Source: Onchocerca volvulus (Eukaryota > Nematoda > Chromadorea > Rhabditida > Onchocercidae). From it: DNA of 64,000 bases. The DNA is taken from assembly GCA_000499405.2 (NCBI GenBank), contig HG738140.1:434001-498000 (forward strand), read 5' to 3'. Positions 11,601 to 26,600 of the stretch are shown here, piece by piece. Numbering within the stretch: position 1 is the stretch's first letter; the number at the start of each line of letters is the position of its first letter. The notes under the pieces are model-generated. The model did not search any database. It saw nothing but the letters and a program-made list of their open reading frames with translations, and was not told the origin of the DNA. The position numbers and the translations under genes are program-made.

Positions 11601-14600
11601 TTTTTTTTTTTTTTTTTGCAGATTCTTCTGAAATTTTGCAAAATTATAGAATTTAGGGTAGAATATGACTTTTGAGCAAAAAGAATATATTTTGATAAAG
11701 CAGGAGAACAATTAGAAAAGGATGAATCCAAGTTCTAACTAAGGAAATATCTATTAATTAGTAATAATTAACTTTCTTTATTAGCAGATTTCGCTAATGT
11801 ATGTAATATTTATAAACAGAATTTAATGTCTCTTCACGCATATAAAATTCGGTAAATCAAATCAAATTTATAGCACATATACAACAAGAATAAATTTATT
11901 TTCAAGAGTTCTTTTCCGAATTATCATTTAAAGTGAAAAACTATTTTGACTGTTATATTGTCGAGGAAAAATAGCATTTGAACTTTTTATATTTTGATGC
12001 TACTTTTCTGTTTCTGTTTCGTTCTTTGGTAAAATTAAAAAATTTCCTCCAAAACTGTACAGTATTAATTCTCCTAATGTGCATTCCATCATAGTTTAAC
12101 TATTTTGTAGAAAAAAGAATGTAAATTATTTTGATTTTTAATTAAAATTTTTTCATATTTTCATTAATCTATCCTTTCTCAGTTCCACAACATTATCAGG
12201 ACCAGAATTCTTAAATTTGGTAAATTCATGGCTTTAATTATCAGCAATGATAGAATTTCATTTGTCAAGCATATTGATAATATCAAATATAATGCTACTT
12301 ACCTTGCCAAATGGATACTTTTCAGTTCAACAACAAACCGTACATTATCATCACGTTCACCGCGTCTTATCGCAGTTCGTTTTCTACGTGTTGATGGCAC
12401 AACGCTTCGATGTAAATGCAATGAATTGGAAAATAATTTATCCGGTTCATCACTGTAGGCAAACTGCAATAAATTAATTTTCTGTAGTGTTATGATATTG
12501 ATATGAAGTATCTTATCAGCCTAATCATTAAACTAATCGCTTCGTAGCGGAGATAAAATTAGGCATACTTCTGTTTGCCAATCCAATCGATAATTAAATT
12601 TATCTCGTTCATCCTTCCTGTAAACTACTTTTGCTTTCAACGGTGTCTTCAATGCTTGATCCGAGATGCTTCCTTCCCAGTGATAACCATCAGTCGTCTT
12701 TTGATATGTCATTTCAGCTACGGTTGGAAGTCTTCTACCGCCAACATTTGGCCTACAATATCCATCAGTGGTTTTTTTGAACTTAGATTTAAAAATTCTG
12801 CTAAAACTTAAGTACATTTAAGGTTTCTTCTAAAGAATATACTTTTCTATATTGTACATATAAATACGCACAGTAGTGATAAGACATATTTGTTTCGAGC
12901 TGGTCGAAGTAATTCAATCTTTATCGTCCTCTTCGGTCGCTTCAAGATTGATCGCAGAGCGCGGAATCTTTCGCCTTCTCCCTCGATTTCATTTTCTATA
13001 CCATAAGTCTAAAAGATTAAAATTGACAGTTCATTCAGTGATAAGAATCATGATAGAAAACTAATCATTCCTCAATTTACTTACTCTTTTTTGCCCGAGA
13101 GGATCTAGAGTTAGTTCGGCAATTGACTTCTGCTTACCATCAGTTAAGCTGTTCTCCAAGTGTAACTCGAAAGGTTCCGGTATTTCCGTTATCTGAATAG
13201 CAAATTTACTGAAGCAAAATTATCTACTGATAAAGACTGACAATAGCGAGATTTTTTTAACTAACCGAAAAATTTGATTCAGATTTTGTTGATAATAATA
13301 ACAAAATAGAAGTGTTGGTAGTAAAAAATTTACAAGTTTAGTCTTAACTAAAGAATGTTTCCATAATTCAATTCAATCGCTTTCCAGAAAATTTCGTTGC
13401 ATAATTCCATTCAAGGGAAATTAATCTTAACTAAGTGATCTACCTGTATCTTAAGCAGTTTATCATAGTCACCAGTTTTAACATGAGCATATATTCTTCC
13501 TCTACTTCCACTTTCGGTATGAACCTCGAATTCAGAAGGTCCTTTTCTTGTTATCCTGACCTAGAAAAGTCAAAATATTAAATATGCGACTTCAATAATT
13601 GTAAGATTTCAAATTTTAAACTTATAGCAATCATTATCAGAATGATTGAAAATGGCGAGACATATTATTAAAGCATTTTAATTATGGCGTGAAGATTTTA
13701 TTATATCTTGACCGATAAAAAACAGAAATCAAAATAGCTTCACCCTTATGATTTATTCATTTTCAGAAGATCGATATACAACGATTTGCTGCATATTCGA
13801 CCAGGTGAAACATCAAACAGAATCATGGATAATCTTATTGATAATGCTAATGAAGAGATTGGAAATTTTTTGAGAGAAAAAGTATTTTCAATTTTTAAAA
13901 TATGTGAAAAGTTTACTTGTGGATTGTCGATCGCATGCGTCGGTGTTTGCAATTTCACGATACCTCTATCTCCATTTACATCCATTTCTAAGTTATATAA
14001 AATTTCGGCACGCCGCAACATAGCATTTGCATTATACTTCGAAACTTGCTAAATATATCTTAATTAAAAATTTAAATCTTACGTGCAATTAGCCATGTTT
14101 ATCTGGTAATTATAAGCAGCAATCTTACGTATATGCATCTTGAAATTAAAAAAATATAAAAATGAAATATAACTATGGATCAAAATTACATTATCAATGC
14201 TGAATTTGACTTTTCCTTCGTTATTCACCACGTTTCCCAATTTTATCAAATAACCGATGTCAGTGTTTTGTGGTGATAAGGTTTCGTGTCCTTTTATCAC
14301 ATACTGATTGTTTATATTACTTTCCGCATCACAATTCCAGAAAGTTTGTCCCTTTCGACAATTGAACATAACCTGAAATACAAGAAGTGCCAAAAATGCT
14401 TGGAAATTTCATAAGATAAATATTATTCTGAAGATTAAGCTATACGTCGGATACAATTCAGCGTTCATCACTACATAGAGACTTCCTCAAAATTCCACTC
14501 ATATTCAACCGCTCAACCGCTTTCAATTCTTTTATTGATTAGATTATCAGTATCGATCAAATGATTCATAAATGTTTTGCACACAGGCTTTGTCCTTATT

Positions 14601-17600
14601 CAGCATTTGCAGAAAAATTTCACCTTCCCGTATCGAATCATATCGAAAGTCGATGATGCGCCAATGTCCACTTTAACTTCTCCATCACGATAAACTGTTA
14701 CTGTATCGATGTTTATCTCTTTCTCGTTATATTTCAGATGCTTCTTCAATGTCCTTTGCCCACGCTCACGATTATATCCTACCGTATGCTTCAGCATTAT
14801 TCCACTTCCCTAAAAATTAACTTTTTCAATGAGAATTTTATTTTCAAAAAGAAAATAAGCGATAAAAATAAGTATTTTAGCAAAAATTTAATTAACAATC
14901 TAACCACTGATTTTTTTGATGTTTAAATATTTATCAATAATAATCATATCTAACTTCGTTCTTCACTTTTTTTAAATACATTTCGATTGTCGATTAATCG
15001 AAATGTATTTTAAAACTTTGAAATTAATTTAAAATCGGATTTAAGGTTTAATTTCTTTCTGCCATGCCGTAGTCTCTAAAATTTCCAAATGAAATGATAT
15101 ACTGCCAAAATATTTGCAAGAAAGATAATTTTACAGATTATTAGTAAGTTTATCTGAACAATTTCTTCACAATCATTCTCAGTTATTATTTAATTAGTAG
15201 CTTTAAAACTTGGAAATTTACGATAAGATCAGTTGCAGTATGGAAAGATGTATCATCGCTCTTTATCTCATTCGTTAGATTATACGTTCTCTCAGCACTG
15301 ATAAGCTCAAAAATTGTTTTTGCTTTTCGTATTGTCATAGTGTCCAGCACTTCCAATTGTTGTTCCAAGCTTATTCGGTTCTGCAATATAAAACTTAATG
15401 TTATCCTTTTATTCTCGAATTCTTCATTCTCAGAATGTCCAAGAAAGATATTTAATTAAAAATAAGTCAAAAAGCACCGATGTATTATCAGACTTGAAAC
15501 AGCCAATATCAAATGCTTGTTCCGATATATCGTAATCATCAAAAAAAATCAACTTATATTAAAGAAAAAACGCAAAATATAAGAAGAACAACTTGAGGTA
15601 TTTCGAATTTGCCAGCATAAATGTAATGTCTGCCAATGTCTTGCAATACTTTACGCCAATGACCTTCAATCCCATAACGTTCATTATTTACTTCAAGCAA
15701 TCCTTGCATATTTGCCTGAAAAATAAGACAGAACGTGATTGTAGAAGAAAATCGTCATTCTAGATCCAATTTGCGGAAAATCTGCTTTTATTTATTGATT
15801 TATCATTGATAACGAAATGTATCAGCAGAATAAAATACAGAAAAGTTGACCTATCCGGTAGCAGATTATATAATATCCGAAGCTCATCTTATGCATATAC
15901 ATCTATGAATTAATCCAAAAAATCACCTGATCTATCCTGTAAAGAAAACCTGCTTTCGCCTTAATTGATCTTTGTTGCAGAGGTCTATCAGTATTCAAAT
16001 GACCATCAACTTCAAAAAAGTCCCAATGGAAGGGAGTTGCAGTGAGTAACATTGAAACAGTCCGAATACGATCTTTATCCAAATCACTGGAATATAGTTA
16101 TCAATGCCACTGAATTCAAACTTTGTTCCATAATTGAACAAAATAGCTTGAAAATATTGTCTTCAAAAAATTCCAGCCATCTTTTTTTATAAATCATTGA
16201 AAATACCGATTCTTCACTTTCATCTTCTGCTTGTGGCACGTATTTCGACAAAAATGTAATAATCTCTAGTTAGAACAAAAACACAGAAGAAGAGATTTCA
16301 AATTTGAAGAACAGAGATACAGCATTAACTATTTCTAAAGCATACACTTCTCATGAAATAAGCGAAATAATATTTCAAAAATTAAAATTTAACCATTTAA
16401 GAGTCATTCTGTCCTGATGACGATCGAATTGCATGTTCAGGTCAAGATTATCATCCGACTGTACTTTCATCGCATGAAGTGAGTCATATGTATGTTTCGT
16501 TAGATTGTACTCGACCACTACCTTTCGTGGTCTCTAGAAATGAATCTGATATCATAGTCAAGGTAACTGATGGATTAACCTAATAATCCATCATAATAAT
16601 CTAATAATCCGGAAGTGCCGAATTTCTGATATCTTTTAAAATATAATTTATTACTAATCATTTTTTAAGCTAATCCATCTAATAGCATTCTGCCAAAAAG
16701 TTTTTGCACTTTGGTCCAGTTAAACTTCAAAAAAAAGGTGGAAAAATTAGTCCATCATGTTGTTTTTTTCCATTTTTTTGAAGCATTGATAGATAAAATC
16801 TTCCCACAAGTCTTAATAATAGATAGTCATTATCATATCACCAAGTTATGATAGATGGTCTGATTATTTCTCTTGGTAATTTTTCCCCTCCTCTTTCATA
16901 ACTCTCATCATTTAACTGTTATCAGTAGCAAAATGATTGAGCATACATTTTGATAAATCCAGCTGAATTCTCCTCGATATTGCTGATTAGGAAGATCGAA
17001 TTTTTTCGGTATTATAATGTTACCTGCGCCAAAATGTCTCCCATCCTTATGTACTGTAGCAAGTGCTGTTATGCTATCCGCAGATGGTTGAAGTTCAGCT
17101 GTCTGTAAAAAGTTTGTTTAAAATTAACTAATTTTTCATTATTTTCCTCTTTCTCATTTCCCACTTACCAAACGGTAATTGATTCGCGGTTCGAACTTCT
17201 CAGAATTAATTTTGATATTGAGTTGTTGTTGATCACCAAATTGGCCAACAAGATTAGCGATTAATTCATATATCATTTGACCTCCTTGTTTTGCTTCCCA
17301 TTGTAAACTACAAATGTATACTGTAAAATGAAGCTGGATTTAAACATTCGCCTTGGAATACGATCAAATTGTGACAAATCTTACTAGAAAAAAAGAAAAA
17401 TAATCTTAATAAAAGTATTTATCTTACTTGTAATTATCAGACTGATATTTGATATGTTTTTTGATGCTTATGGGTTCACTTACGCCGGCAATACTAGCTG
17501 TTGATTCAATGGTATACTCGTTTTCCTGCAACAGTCATCTCTACTTTAATTTTTGATTTGGATTCTAAAATAGATATTAACAGATTTTAAAATTTAAAAC

Positions 17601-20600
17601 AAAATTCATTGTGAGATTATGATTTATACAATCATAGTGGATAATTTTAATTTTGAAATTGTAATTGTGGTAATTTTCCAATTTCACAGCTTACTCGAGG
17701 ACGACATACGACATCTGATACTACATCTATTCTACCGTTTGGATCCCATCGTAAATGTGTCTCCGTTTTGTACTGCCCATTGGTCAATTCGTCGATTTTT
17801 TTGTTCAAAGCAATCTCACGACCGGGATAACGAAGTAGAACATTCCCGTTGAAATTCCACTTTGGATCCACCTAAAAAGAAGAAGAAAGAACTTTCCATT
17901 CTTTTATTTTATTTTAATCTTATCAAGTGATAAGAAAACACACACAAAAAAAGAAACCTTCACGACGTATTCCGCTGAAGCGTGAATATTTTGTATTCTT
18001 GGTGATTCGGCATTAATTTTCAGCATGAATTGTAGTGGGAAACGATTTTGATAAGTAATATCTGCTTTGCTATCGATACCCAATCTATCACATTTCATCT
18101 GAACCGAATTGGTTTGTCTTCATATAAATTTTCCACTTCATATTTCAAACTTTATAAATATATAGTTATTCATTTGCGAGTAAATTTCTTATCTTTGGTA
18201 ATTTAAACGGATAATAGGAGAAATAATTATCAATTTACAAAAATTAAATAAAACAAACGAAATGATTACCCTTCCAACAGCAATATAAATATTATTAGGC
18301 CCACGTGTTACGTCTAAATTCGCTAACAATTGTTCTCCAAAATAAGTTACTTCCAACAAATTATTCATGTTATTTCCAGTACGATCAGAAAGTACTTGGA
18401 AATTAAATTTGTTAAAAGTGGTACCAGTAGCATGAAGGACATGCTTGAAATTATGATTAGTTCCGCTTTTCTGAAAAAGTTAACAACTGAAATTTCTGAA
18501 AAAGTTAACAATTCAGTAGGATGATTATAACAATGACATGTAGAAATTTCGAGACAAAAAAATTTTTCAATTATAAGAAAGACGGATTTTTTCATTTGAA
18601 AGGAAATTAAAAGTTGAAAAATAATTAAAAGCCAAGAATCTTTCTAAACTTACCTGAAATGTTTGTTCAAATCCAATTTCAAGTGCATGTTTTGGATTGT
18701 TAACAATCTGATACTCACTGCTTATGGTACCTTTCAAATCGAACATTCCTTGACAAATAACAGAAGTATCTAATTTCCCATTAAAATCAGGTCCAGAATA
18801 TTCCAATTTACCTTCATACTTTGGTGTTTCTGGATTTATTAAGGCTAAAAGACAAATTATCAGTTTCTTACTGTTTCTCTGCAAATTAATTTTATTCTGT
18901 AGAATTGAAATTGCGACATGCGAATGGATTTTTACGAATGAAACTCCAGAATTCACTATGGTAAAATTAATTTTGAGAAATTCTAAGCAAGAGAAAATAA
19001 TGCTACTTTGTACTGTAAAATATATAATAATGATCGATAATTTCTAAGTGGATTGATTTTGCTAAAATGATGAACTTTTTTTCAAGATCACACTTGCATA
19101 GTGACCTTTACGATAAACAATTCGTATACGGTAACTTTGTAACAGATTTAGGAAATACAATAGTTTGAAAAGTCTCACTTTTCAATATGATAGGCTTGCT
19201 GAAGACTTTATCCAAGTGAAAATCAAGCATTGCATAAGGTTTTGAAATGCTATATTGCAATTCTGCTGCAACTTCTGCTGCAGTCACACTTTCAGCAACA
19301 CTTTTCGCGTTCAACTTATACGAATTTCGTTCTCCTGCCTCAGTTGCCTTAATTTTTTTTTTCAAATGAAAATCTCATTTAATTTTAAAAAGTTATATTA
19401 TATGTACCATTAATAGTTTCATTAAAAAACAAACAAGCAAGGAAGATTTTCTTCACCTTCAATATGCCATCAAGAATGTAAGACTTATCATCCACAATAA
19501 GTTTAAGATTGGTCGCATAGTCTTGCAATTGGCTCAGTTGTTGCAAATTACCATCCAATATCATTGTTTTGAATGGCGCAATGATACCAAATTTAAGCTT
19601 TTTTCGTGGAATTGAAATTTCAAAATCAACTTCCATTTTTCGATTTATTTCCGATCCTGGTGTATCCATACTTATTAACAATTTTTGTTCACCTCTCTAA
19701 AATCACATTCTTATAGTTATGTGAATAACGAAAAAATCACTCTTAACTAATAAGTACCGCAATTCTGGAATCCGATTCTAAAATAAGAAGTTTGCTGATC
19801 GGTAAAATCAGGAAATTTTACATAAATATTGCTACTCATTTAGGTGTTCAAAAGAAAGAAACTTACGGTACTGGCTCTTTCAACAAGAAATTGATAACTG
19901 TTCAAGCCACGATCAACTTTTTCAACTTTAATATTTCCTTCCATTATCGGCAAATTAGCATGAAACTGGAAAAGCTAGCAGATGTAATTTTAAAATTGGA
20001 ACAAAAACTTTTTCAGCAATAATATATTTCAAATATTTTTTTTTTCTAAAATTATTCCATGAAAGAAATTACATCGACACAAGCTTGAATTCCAAGGATT
20101 TTTGTCAAAGTATCGCCAGAACAGTAGTGTTTTTTTGCAATTTCATGGATATGTCGTCCAACAGTGAATGGTTGGTGATGATTACTTTCAATCTTTGTGA
20201 TATCAGTACTGAAAAAATAATGCTTATTAATACTTTACTCATTTACATTTGCTTAATTTTTAGAGAATTTCAATTTTGTATTAGAAATTATTACGAAAAT
20301 AAACAAGTCTTTTCAAAAAGTTTACAAATCCTCTATAGAGCATATCAGAATAAAATGATCGCTTCGGATGATCAAAACGATGTCAAACAACTTGTGATAA
20401 TTCTTCGAGAATGACAATTATCATAATGATCAATGCAACATTTACCGTATTTTCGCAAGCAGAAGATGCTGATGTGGAACATCAATCTTCAGTGATAATT
20501 TCCTTCCATCAGTCATTTCCATACTCTGTACGACACTTGTTGCAGCATGTAAACTTGACATTGTCATAACACCAGAGGCGACGTGACCTGCACGTAAAAG

Positions 20601-23600
20601 TATTACACCTCCTCTTGCAATCGATACTGACGGATGTAGTTCAAGCTAAAATGGAAGTTTGCGGAAACAAAAAAAGAAAAAAAACAGAGCAAAGATGGTA
20701 GTAAAATAACTTTTAATCCAACATTTTTGAACTTTATTTGGCATAAATTACAAAAGTGTCACTTACCTGGCTATTTGCATCACCTTTTCGTTGCAACAAA
20801 TTCACAAGATTCAGTCTCAATTTACCGTCTATTTTAGCGGCAACTGATATGTTCACAAGGAATTGAAGCGATAATCCACTTAATGTCGGTAGTGTTTGCG
20901 ATAATTCAAACGGAAGCATATAATATGAAAGCTACAAATAACCGTACATGTAAAGATAAAAATCTCGTTAATAATTTTAAATGTCCAAATTCGATGATTT
21001 ATGTGACAAGAACTAAGTTCAAAAGAGGATTACTAGAGAATTTGCTTGAGATTAAGATCAATATTAAATAACATCGATTGAAATGAAGTAATGAATAGGA
21101 TTATCTAATAAGAAAAATTAATGTTATCATGCAAAAGAACTTCATCCTCATTTACAATATCAGTACATAAAGTTTAAGCAATGAAATAGTAAGCTGTAAA
21201 TGATTGATCTAAATCGTGTGCTTATCCGACTTTCGAGTAGTTTTACAACTTTATTCGAAAGATCTAAAGTTGAATAAAAGAGCAACACAATTTTTATCCT
21301 TCACCTTTTTTGTTTTCTCCTGCATCAACTTTGTCAAGACTTTGTCAAGTTCAATACTTTCCTTCACTTCTTCCAGAAATCGTTGATGATCTCTTTGAAA
21401 GCCACAATATTGCAAATCATCTCCGAACATCTGCATATTACAAAATAAAGATTTGACGACATTATAATTACCTGCTTATCGCTAAAGGTGTATGGTAGAA
21501 TACAGTATCCTGAGTAAACTTAAGGAAATCGCATTTATCAAATTACCCTCATGTAAAAGCTTGCTCTGATTTGATTTTCAACGCCAATATTCCTTCTCCT
21601 ATAGAGTTCCTTCAAGTGATTCAATTTCGGATATCGTGACTGAAATCTCTTTTCTCGGAAAACGTGTCCATTAGGATTGCTAATATAACCATCAGGACCG
21701 AATAATTCTTCTTCTGCTTCCTCCATATTTTCTGTTCGTGCGCCAATTTCCAAAATGTTAATACTGCAAAAGATGGTACCATTAAACTTATAATAATTCG
21801 AAGCGCATAAAGTTTTCAATTTCGATATACAAAAATATAAAAAAGAAAATAAGCGAGTCAAGATAATGCCAGGAAAGATCCAAAATGAACTAAAGATTTT
21901 ATGATTTGTGAATGAGCATCAATCATAATCACGTCATAATCATTTCACGCTTATCTAATCTAAATTTTGATCATTTTCTTCTGCTAAATGTGCATGTAAT
22001 ATTTTCGGTGACTATTTGAGCATTATTCTTTCTTGATGAAATTTATCATCCATTAGCTTTTTCATTTTGGCTTCTTTCTTCTTTTTTTTTTTTTTTTTTT
22101 TTTTTCAACTAATAAAGTTGTAAAGTTCCGTACCTTTTCCCGAAAAGATGGACAGTAAAATTGAATGCTACTTCACGTGGTATGTATCCATTTGGTGCGA
22201 GTAATATGGATGTATCCATGTGGCCACCATAGTTATTCTAAAATATTTGAGAGGAATAACAGCTATTTGAATTCGTTAATAAATTAAACAAAACTATTTC
22301 GATAGCATAAGTTTGGATTGATTGCTTCAAATTATCCGATATTTCTTAATAATGCTTTTTAGAGTAGAATAAAATTTCTCACTTTTAACAAAATTTAATT
22401 TTACTAACAACCTAATCAGCGAATAAATGATCAAAATAAATAATTAGGTGATTAGCTTCATAAGTCCTTCAAGAGATTAAAATTCAATTATATTCTGCAT
22501 CCGATTGCAAAAATTGTGTATAATTTCAGAAATTACAGATAATTTTATAATTTTAGAAATTGCAAATAATTTTAAAATAATTTTGTATTTTAGCAAAAAA
22601 AATTCCAAATTATTCGTAAAAACAATTTTTTCTTAATTTCTCTAAGCTTTCACAAGAATTAAAACAACGGGAAAAAAAGATGGTCAAATTTAAATGAAAA
22701 TTATTACTTCTCTGTCAAGGTATCCCAATTCATAAAAGCCTGAGAAGCGATTTGAATCCAATTTAAAGCGTTGTGGGATATGAAATCTCTTGAGAAGATA
22801 TTGTAAATTACGTGATCCTGGATTTGTTGATCGTTGTTTAGTATTTAAATATGACCGAACATACGATCCAACTGTAAAACAAATTTGCGTAAAATTCGAC
22901 TATTCGTGATTTATAATTGTTATATCAGTGCGGATGGCAAAGATTAACGATATTGGAATGAGACATTCATAACTGCACAGGCTTAATTAATTAATTAATT
23001 TTTTTTTAATAGATTGATAACATTTTGACAGTATTGCATACACATATTACATTTAGTTATGAAGTGAAAAAATTGTATCCAAATTTATTAAACCTTGATT
23101 GATAGTTTCATTATGCAATTGATCCACAATAATTTGCAATATTTCATCGTTAACACATTCCATTAATTGTCGAAATGATTTTATTCTTACTTCTGCATTT
23201 TCCTAGAAATAACCGAATATTCTGAAATCGCTGTATGGAAAGAATATTAAGAAGGTTTTTATGAGTTGTACCATAAAACATAAATAGAATATAAGAAAAA
23301 GTACTACTATTTTAGCTGATGAAAATTTTATTTTAAAATTGAGGTTTTTGCTTGATGCCGGAAATACCGGTTTTTTCAACTTTTCATCCAGAATAATGAA
23401 TTGCAAATAATGGATGAATTAAAGGGAATGTAAGGCATTGCATGTTTTCGTTTTTATTCATTTTCACTAATTTGATGTATGAGACAAGCGAAAGCATTCA
23501 AAAATTAAATGACAAAAAATAAAACTTTTTCATCGAGGAATAATTCAGTGATTTTGCTATTTCGTTGCTGACTGCAAGGTTTCCTACGCAAAGCATCGAT

Positions 23601-26600
23601 TGCAGCAATTTTTACAACTTTTGGAATTCGATCATTTGCTATACAATCTATCAGAGATGATAATGAATGCTCTTCATGACCGATATTTCCGATCGATTTC
23701 AAAATTATCACCGCTTCCTGAAAATAGTTATGTTTTTTGCCAAAAAAATATATTTATATCACTATCATTGATAATATTATTTTTAATTCAGTTTGATTGG
23801 TAATATTATCTTTAATTCACTTTGATTTCGTCAAATTGGTGTACAACTTGACAGCCGGGTGGTAGTTTGGACAAAATACTATGTATGATACGTTGCACTG
23901 TTGGCTCCATTCCACAAGTGGGATGAGCAATACAGTAGGATTGTACCAATGAAGAAACAGCCAGTAATCCTGGAAAAAGGAATCATTTTTCTGAAAATTA
24001 ATTAGAATTTTTGTTTTTATTGTTTTGCTAATTTTATTTTATACGTGAAAATTTTATTCAACTTTGAATTCAAATTCTGATTTTGAAATTGTTGAATATC
24101 ATAGCTGATATTGATATCAGTAAATTTGAAATGATTGTTGTTTTACCGTGAAGTGGAACTCTTTCGATAAATGCAGCAACAGAATCCATGGTACCCTTTT
24201 TTGGATTTGGTAACAAAGCTAGCGAAGAATAGACTGATTCTGACGCAGCTCCTGAATTAATCAAGTTGCCAAGTTGCAAGAGACATGCGTGTGAAGCACA
24301 AGCTGCTAAAGCATCGATGAAAGCATCACATTGTAAGTTGGCGATCGATGATATCTCTGTCTCCGATAATCCCCGAAGATTATGCACCAAATCAGCGAAG
24401 TGAGATGCTGCCTGACAATATATCACTCTTTACAGTATAAAGTGAAAAAATATTGGCAGTGGTAGAAAATTATTCAGGATAGCATGCATACTTACATCCG
24501 GATCAACACGATCATCCGGTCGACATAATTTATCGATAATTTGCCGAGCAAATTGAGGTGAGCTTTTGGGATGTAAATGATCATTGATATGATCGAATAC
24601 GATCGATGAGCGTTCATTGAATAATTCTTGTGGTGCTGCAGTAGAAATTCCAACAGCTCTCAATGTTTGCTCAACATGCAACGTTCCAAGATTACCTTCG
24701 CTAAACGGTGAAGCAACACGGTAATCTTCGGTACAAGTTACCTATAAATTCGAATAAATTATACTTAACATCTAAACAATTATTTCAAAACATTGTGAGA
24801 AACATTCAGTCATTTTTAAACTAGTCGATTTTATCAACACTACTGATAATGCTCATCATTATTATGTTGCAAATGTGAATGAATAAATTGTCGATTTCAA
24901 CAGAATTAACAGACAATAAATAAAAAAATGATAAGAGTGGTGATAAATATAAGATTAGAATCATTTCAATGTTAAATATAAATTGAGTTATTTAAATGAA
25001 ATTGAATTAATGAATGTAATAACACTTTCTAAAGTGTAATCAAATATCACTAGAATGTCAAGTCATCACTTTCTTATCAATTGATACTGACCTGATACGA
25101 AGAATGTGTTTAAAAAGATACTAAGTTATGAAGTATTATGTTATAAGTTTCTCGTTTATAGCAATAATGCAATTTACCTGTTGTAAATTATAACTGGTAA
25201 TTTGACGCTCACACGTCTGTTTTGTTTCCATCATTGGTGCTATTTGTATTTTCTAAATGTCAAAATTGTATTTTAAAGAAGAAAGAAAATCATACTTGTC
25301 ATTTTACTATTTTTCAAATATGTGAATGGATCCTTCCATTATTTTCAATCTTCAATTTCTCGAATTTACTGTACTGGTCACATGAAATGAATTGCATAAA
25401 TTCTGCTTGAAATATCAATTAAAGATTACTGCCTTATCAGTTATCCATTATTCAATGCTAATTCAAATAATTTGAAATGATTTATATCCAGCATATTCTG
25501 ACTATGAAACGAACCGATTCTAATCTGTATGGAACAGCCCGAACTCCAGCAATATCATGCTCACGATAGCATGCGTTTAGTTGTTTGGCTGTCTTCAAGT
25601 TCAACACTTCATTTGATTTTCGTTTCTCAATGGTCACCGGACAGTCACCATAGATATCTGTCTCTCTTGCTCCTTCTAATTGAACCAATCATAATTAATG
25701 CTTGTAATTACAGGATTTCAGATTGGCATGTTAATGTCGAAAGTCAGTTTAATTATAAAATATTATGGAAGAACATCGACTACGCGCTTAAACCATTACC
25801 TGAGACACACTGTACAGAATATTGAGTTTTTATAGTTTAAAAAAAAAGTTGAAATCAAGAGGTTAAACGAAAAAAAAAATAACATTTTTGTTTCAAAAAC
25901 AAGCAAACAGCAATGGTCGCATTCGAAACCTAGATAAAAATGGAAGAAATTAACTGGAAAATAAAACGAATTAAATAGAAAACAAAGGAAATTAAACTTT
26001 GGAGAAATATTAAACTCACCAAGTTTAGTCTGAAATGCAGATAAAATGGCACGTTTGATGTTCACAGCCCACGTAGGGTCACCATCATGTGGACAAACTG
26101 CTTTCACCTCTCCATCATCAAATGCAAACCGAAGTGGTGACCTTTCCAGGATGTGACTCCACTCATTTCCCACATCCATTCCTCTTAGCGATGTCCTCGT
26201 CAGCTGCATAATATACATTTAATACTTCACAATACTTAAATATTTAAAAAATATTTGAATTTATTTCCTTCCAACTTTGACTTGCACGTTTTACTAATCA
26301 AAAAGTGGCGTAAATCATGTATGGAATGATTGTGATGAACCTCAGAACAGCATGTCTTTGCTTTAAAAATTGGCTAAAAGTAAATAGAATATTTCAAGTG
26401 TGCCTTAATGCAGAAGTAATTGTTACTTAATGTTGACGTGACTGGAAGATTGTTTGTTGTACGATGAATTGACCTTACGCTTAGAAAAAAAAAATGTCAC
26501 GTTAATGAAAAAGACATGAGGTGATGATCTATGGCGAAAGTATTAGATTTTTGTGAGAAAAAGTTGAATTGAATATGCAACCTTTTCGTCAATTATAAAT

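Noticed and set aside
14089..14142. A short minus-strand frame beginning ATG CAT ATA CGT as an exon
   Set aside because: It ends in the wrong phase for the next exon, while direct splicing from the exon ending GAT AAT to CAA GTT TCG keeps frame.
16207..16267. A candidate lipoprotein-gene exon reading EIITFLSKYVPQAEDESEE on the minus strand
   Set aside because: Joining it to the exon ending at 16394 creates TGA at the junction. Skipping it joins the neighbouring exon (15927-16086) in frame, so it is probably not an exon of the main transcript.
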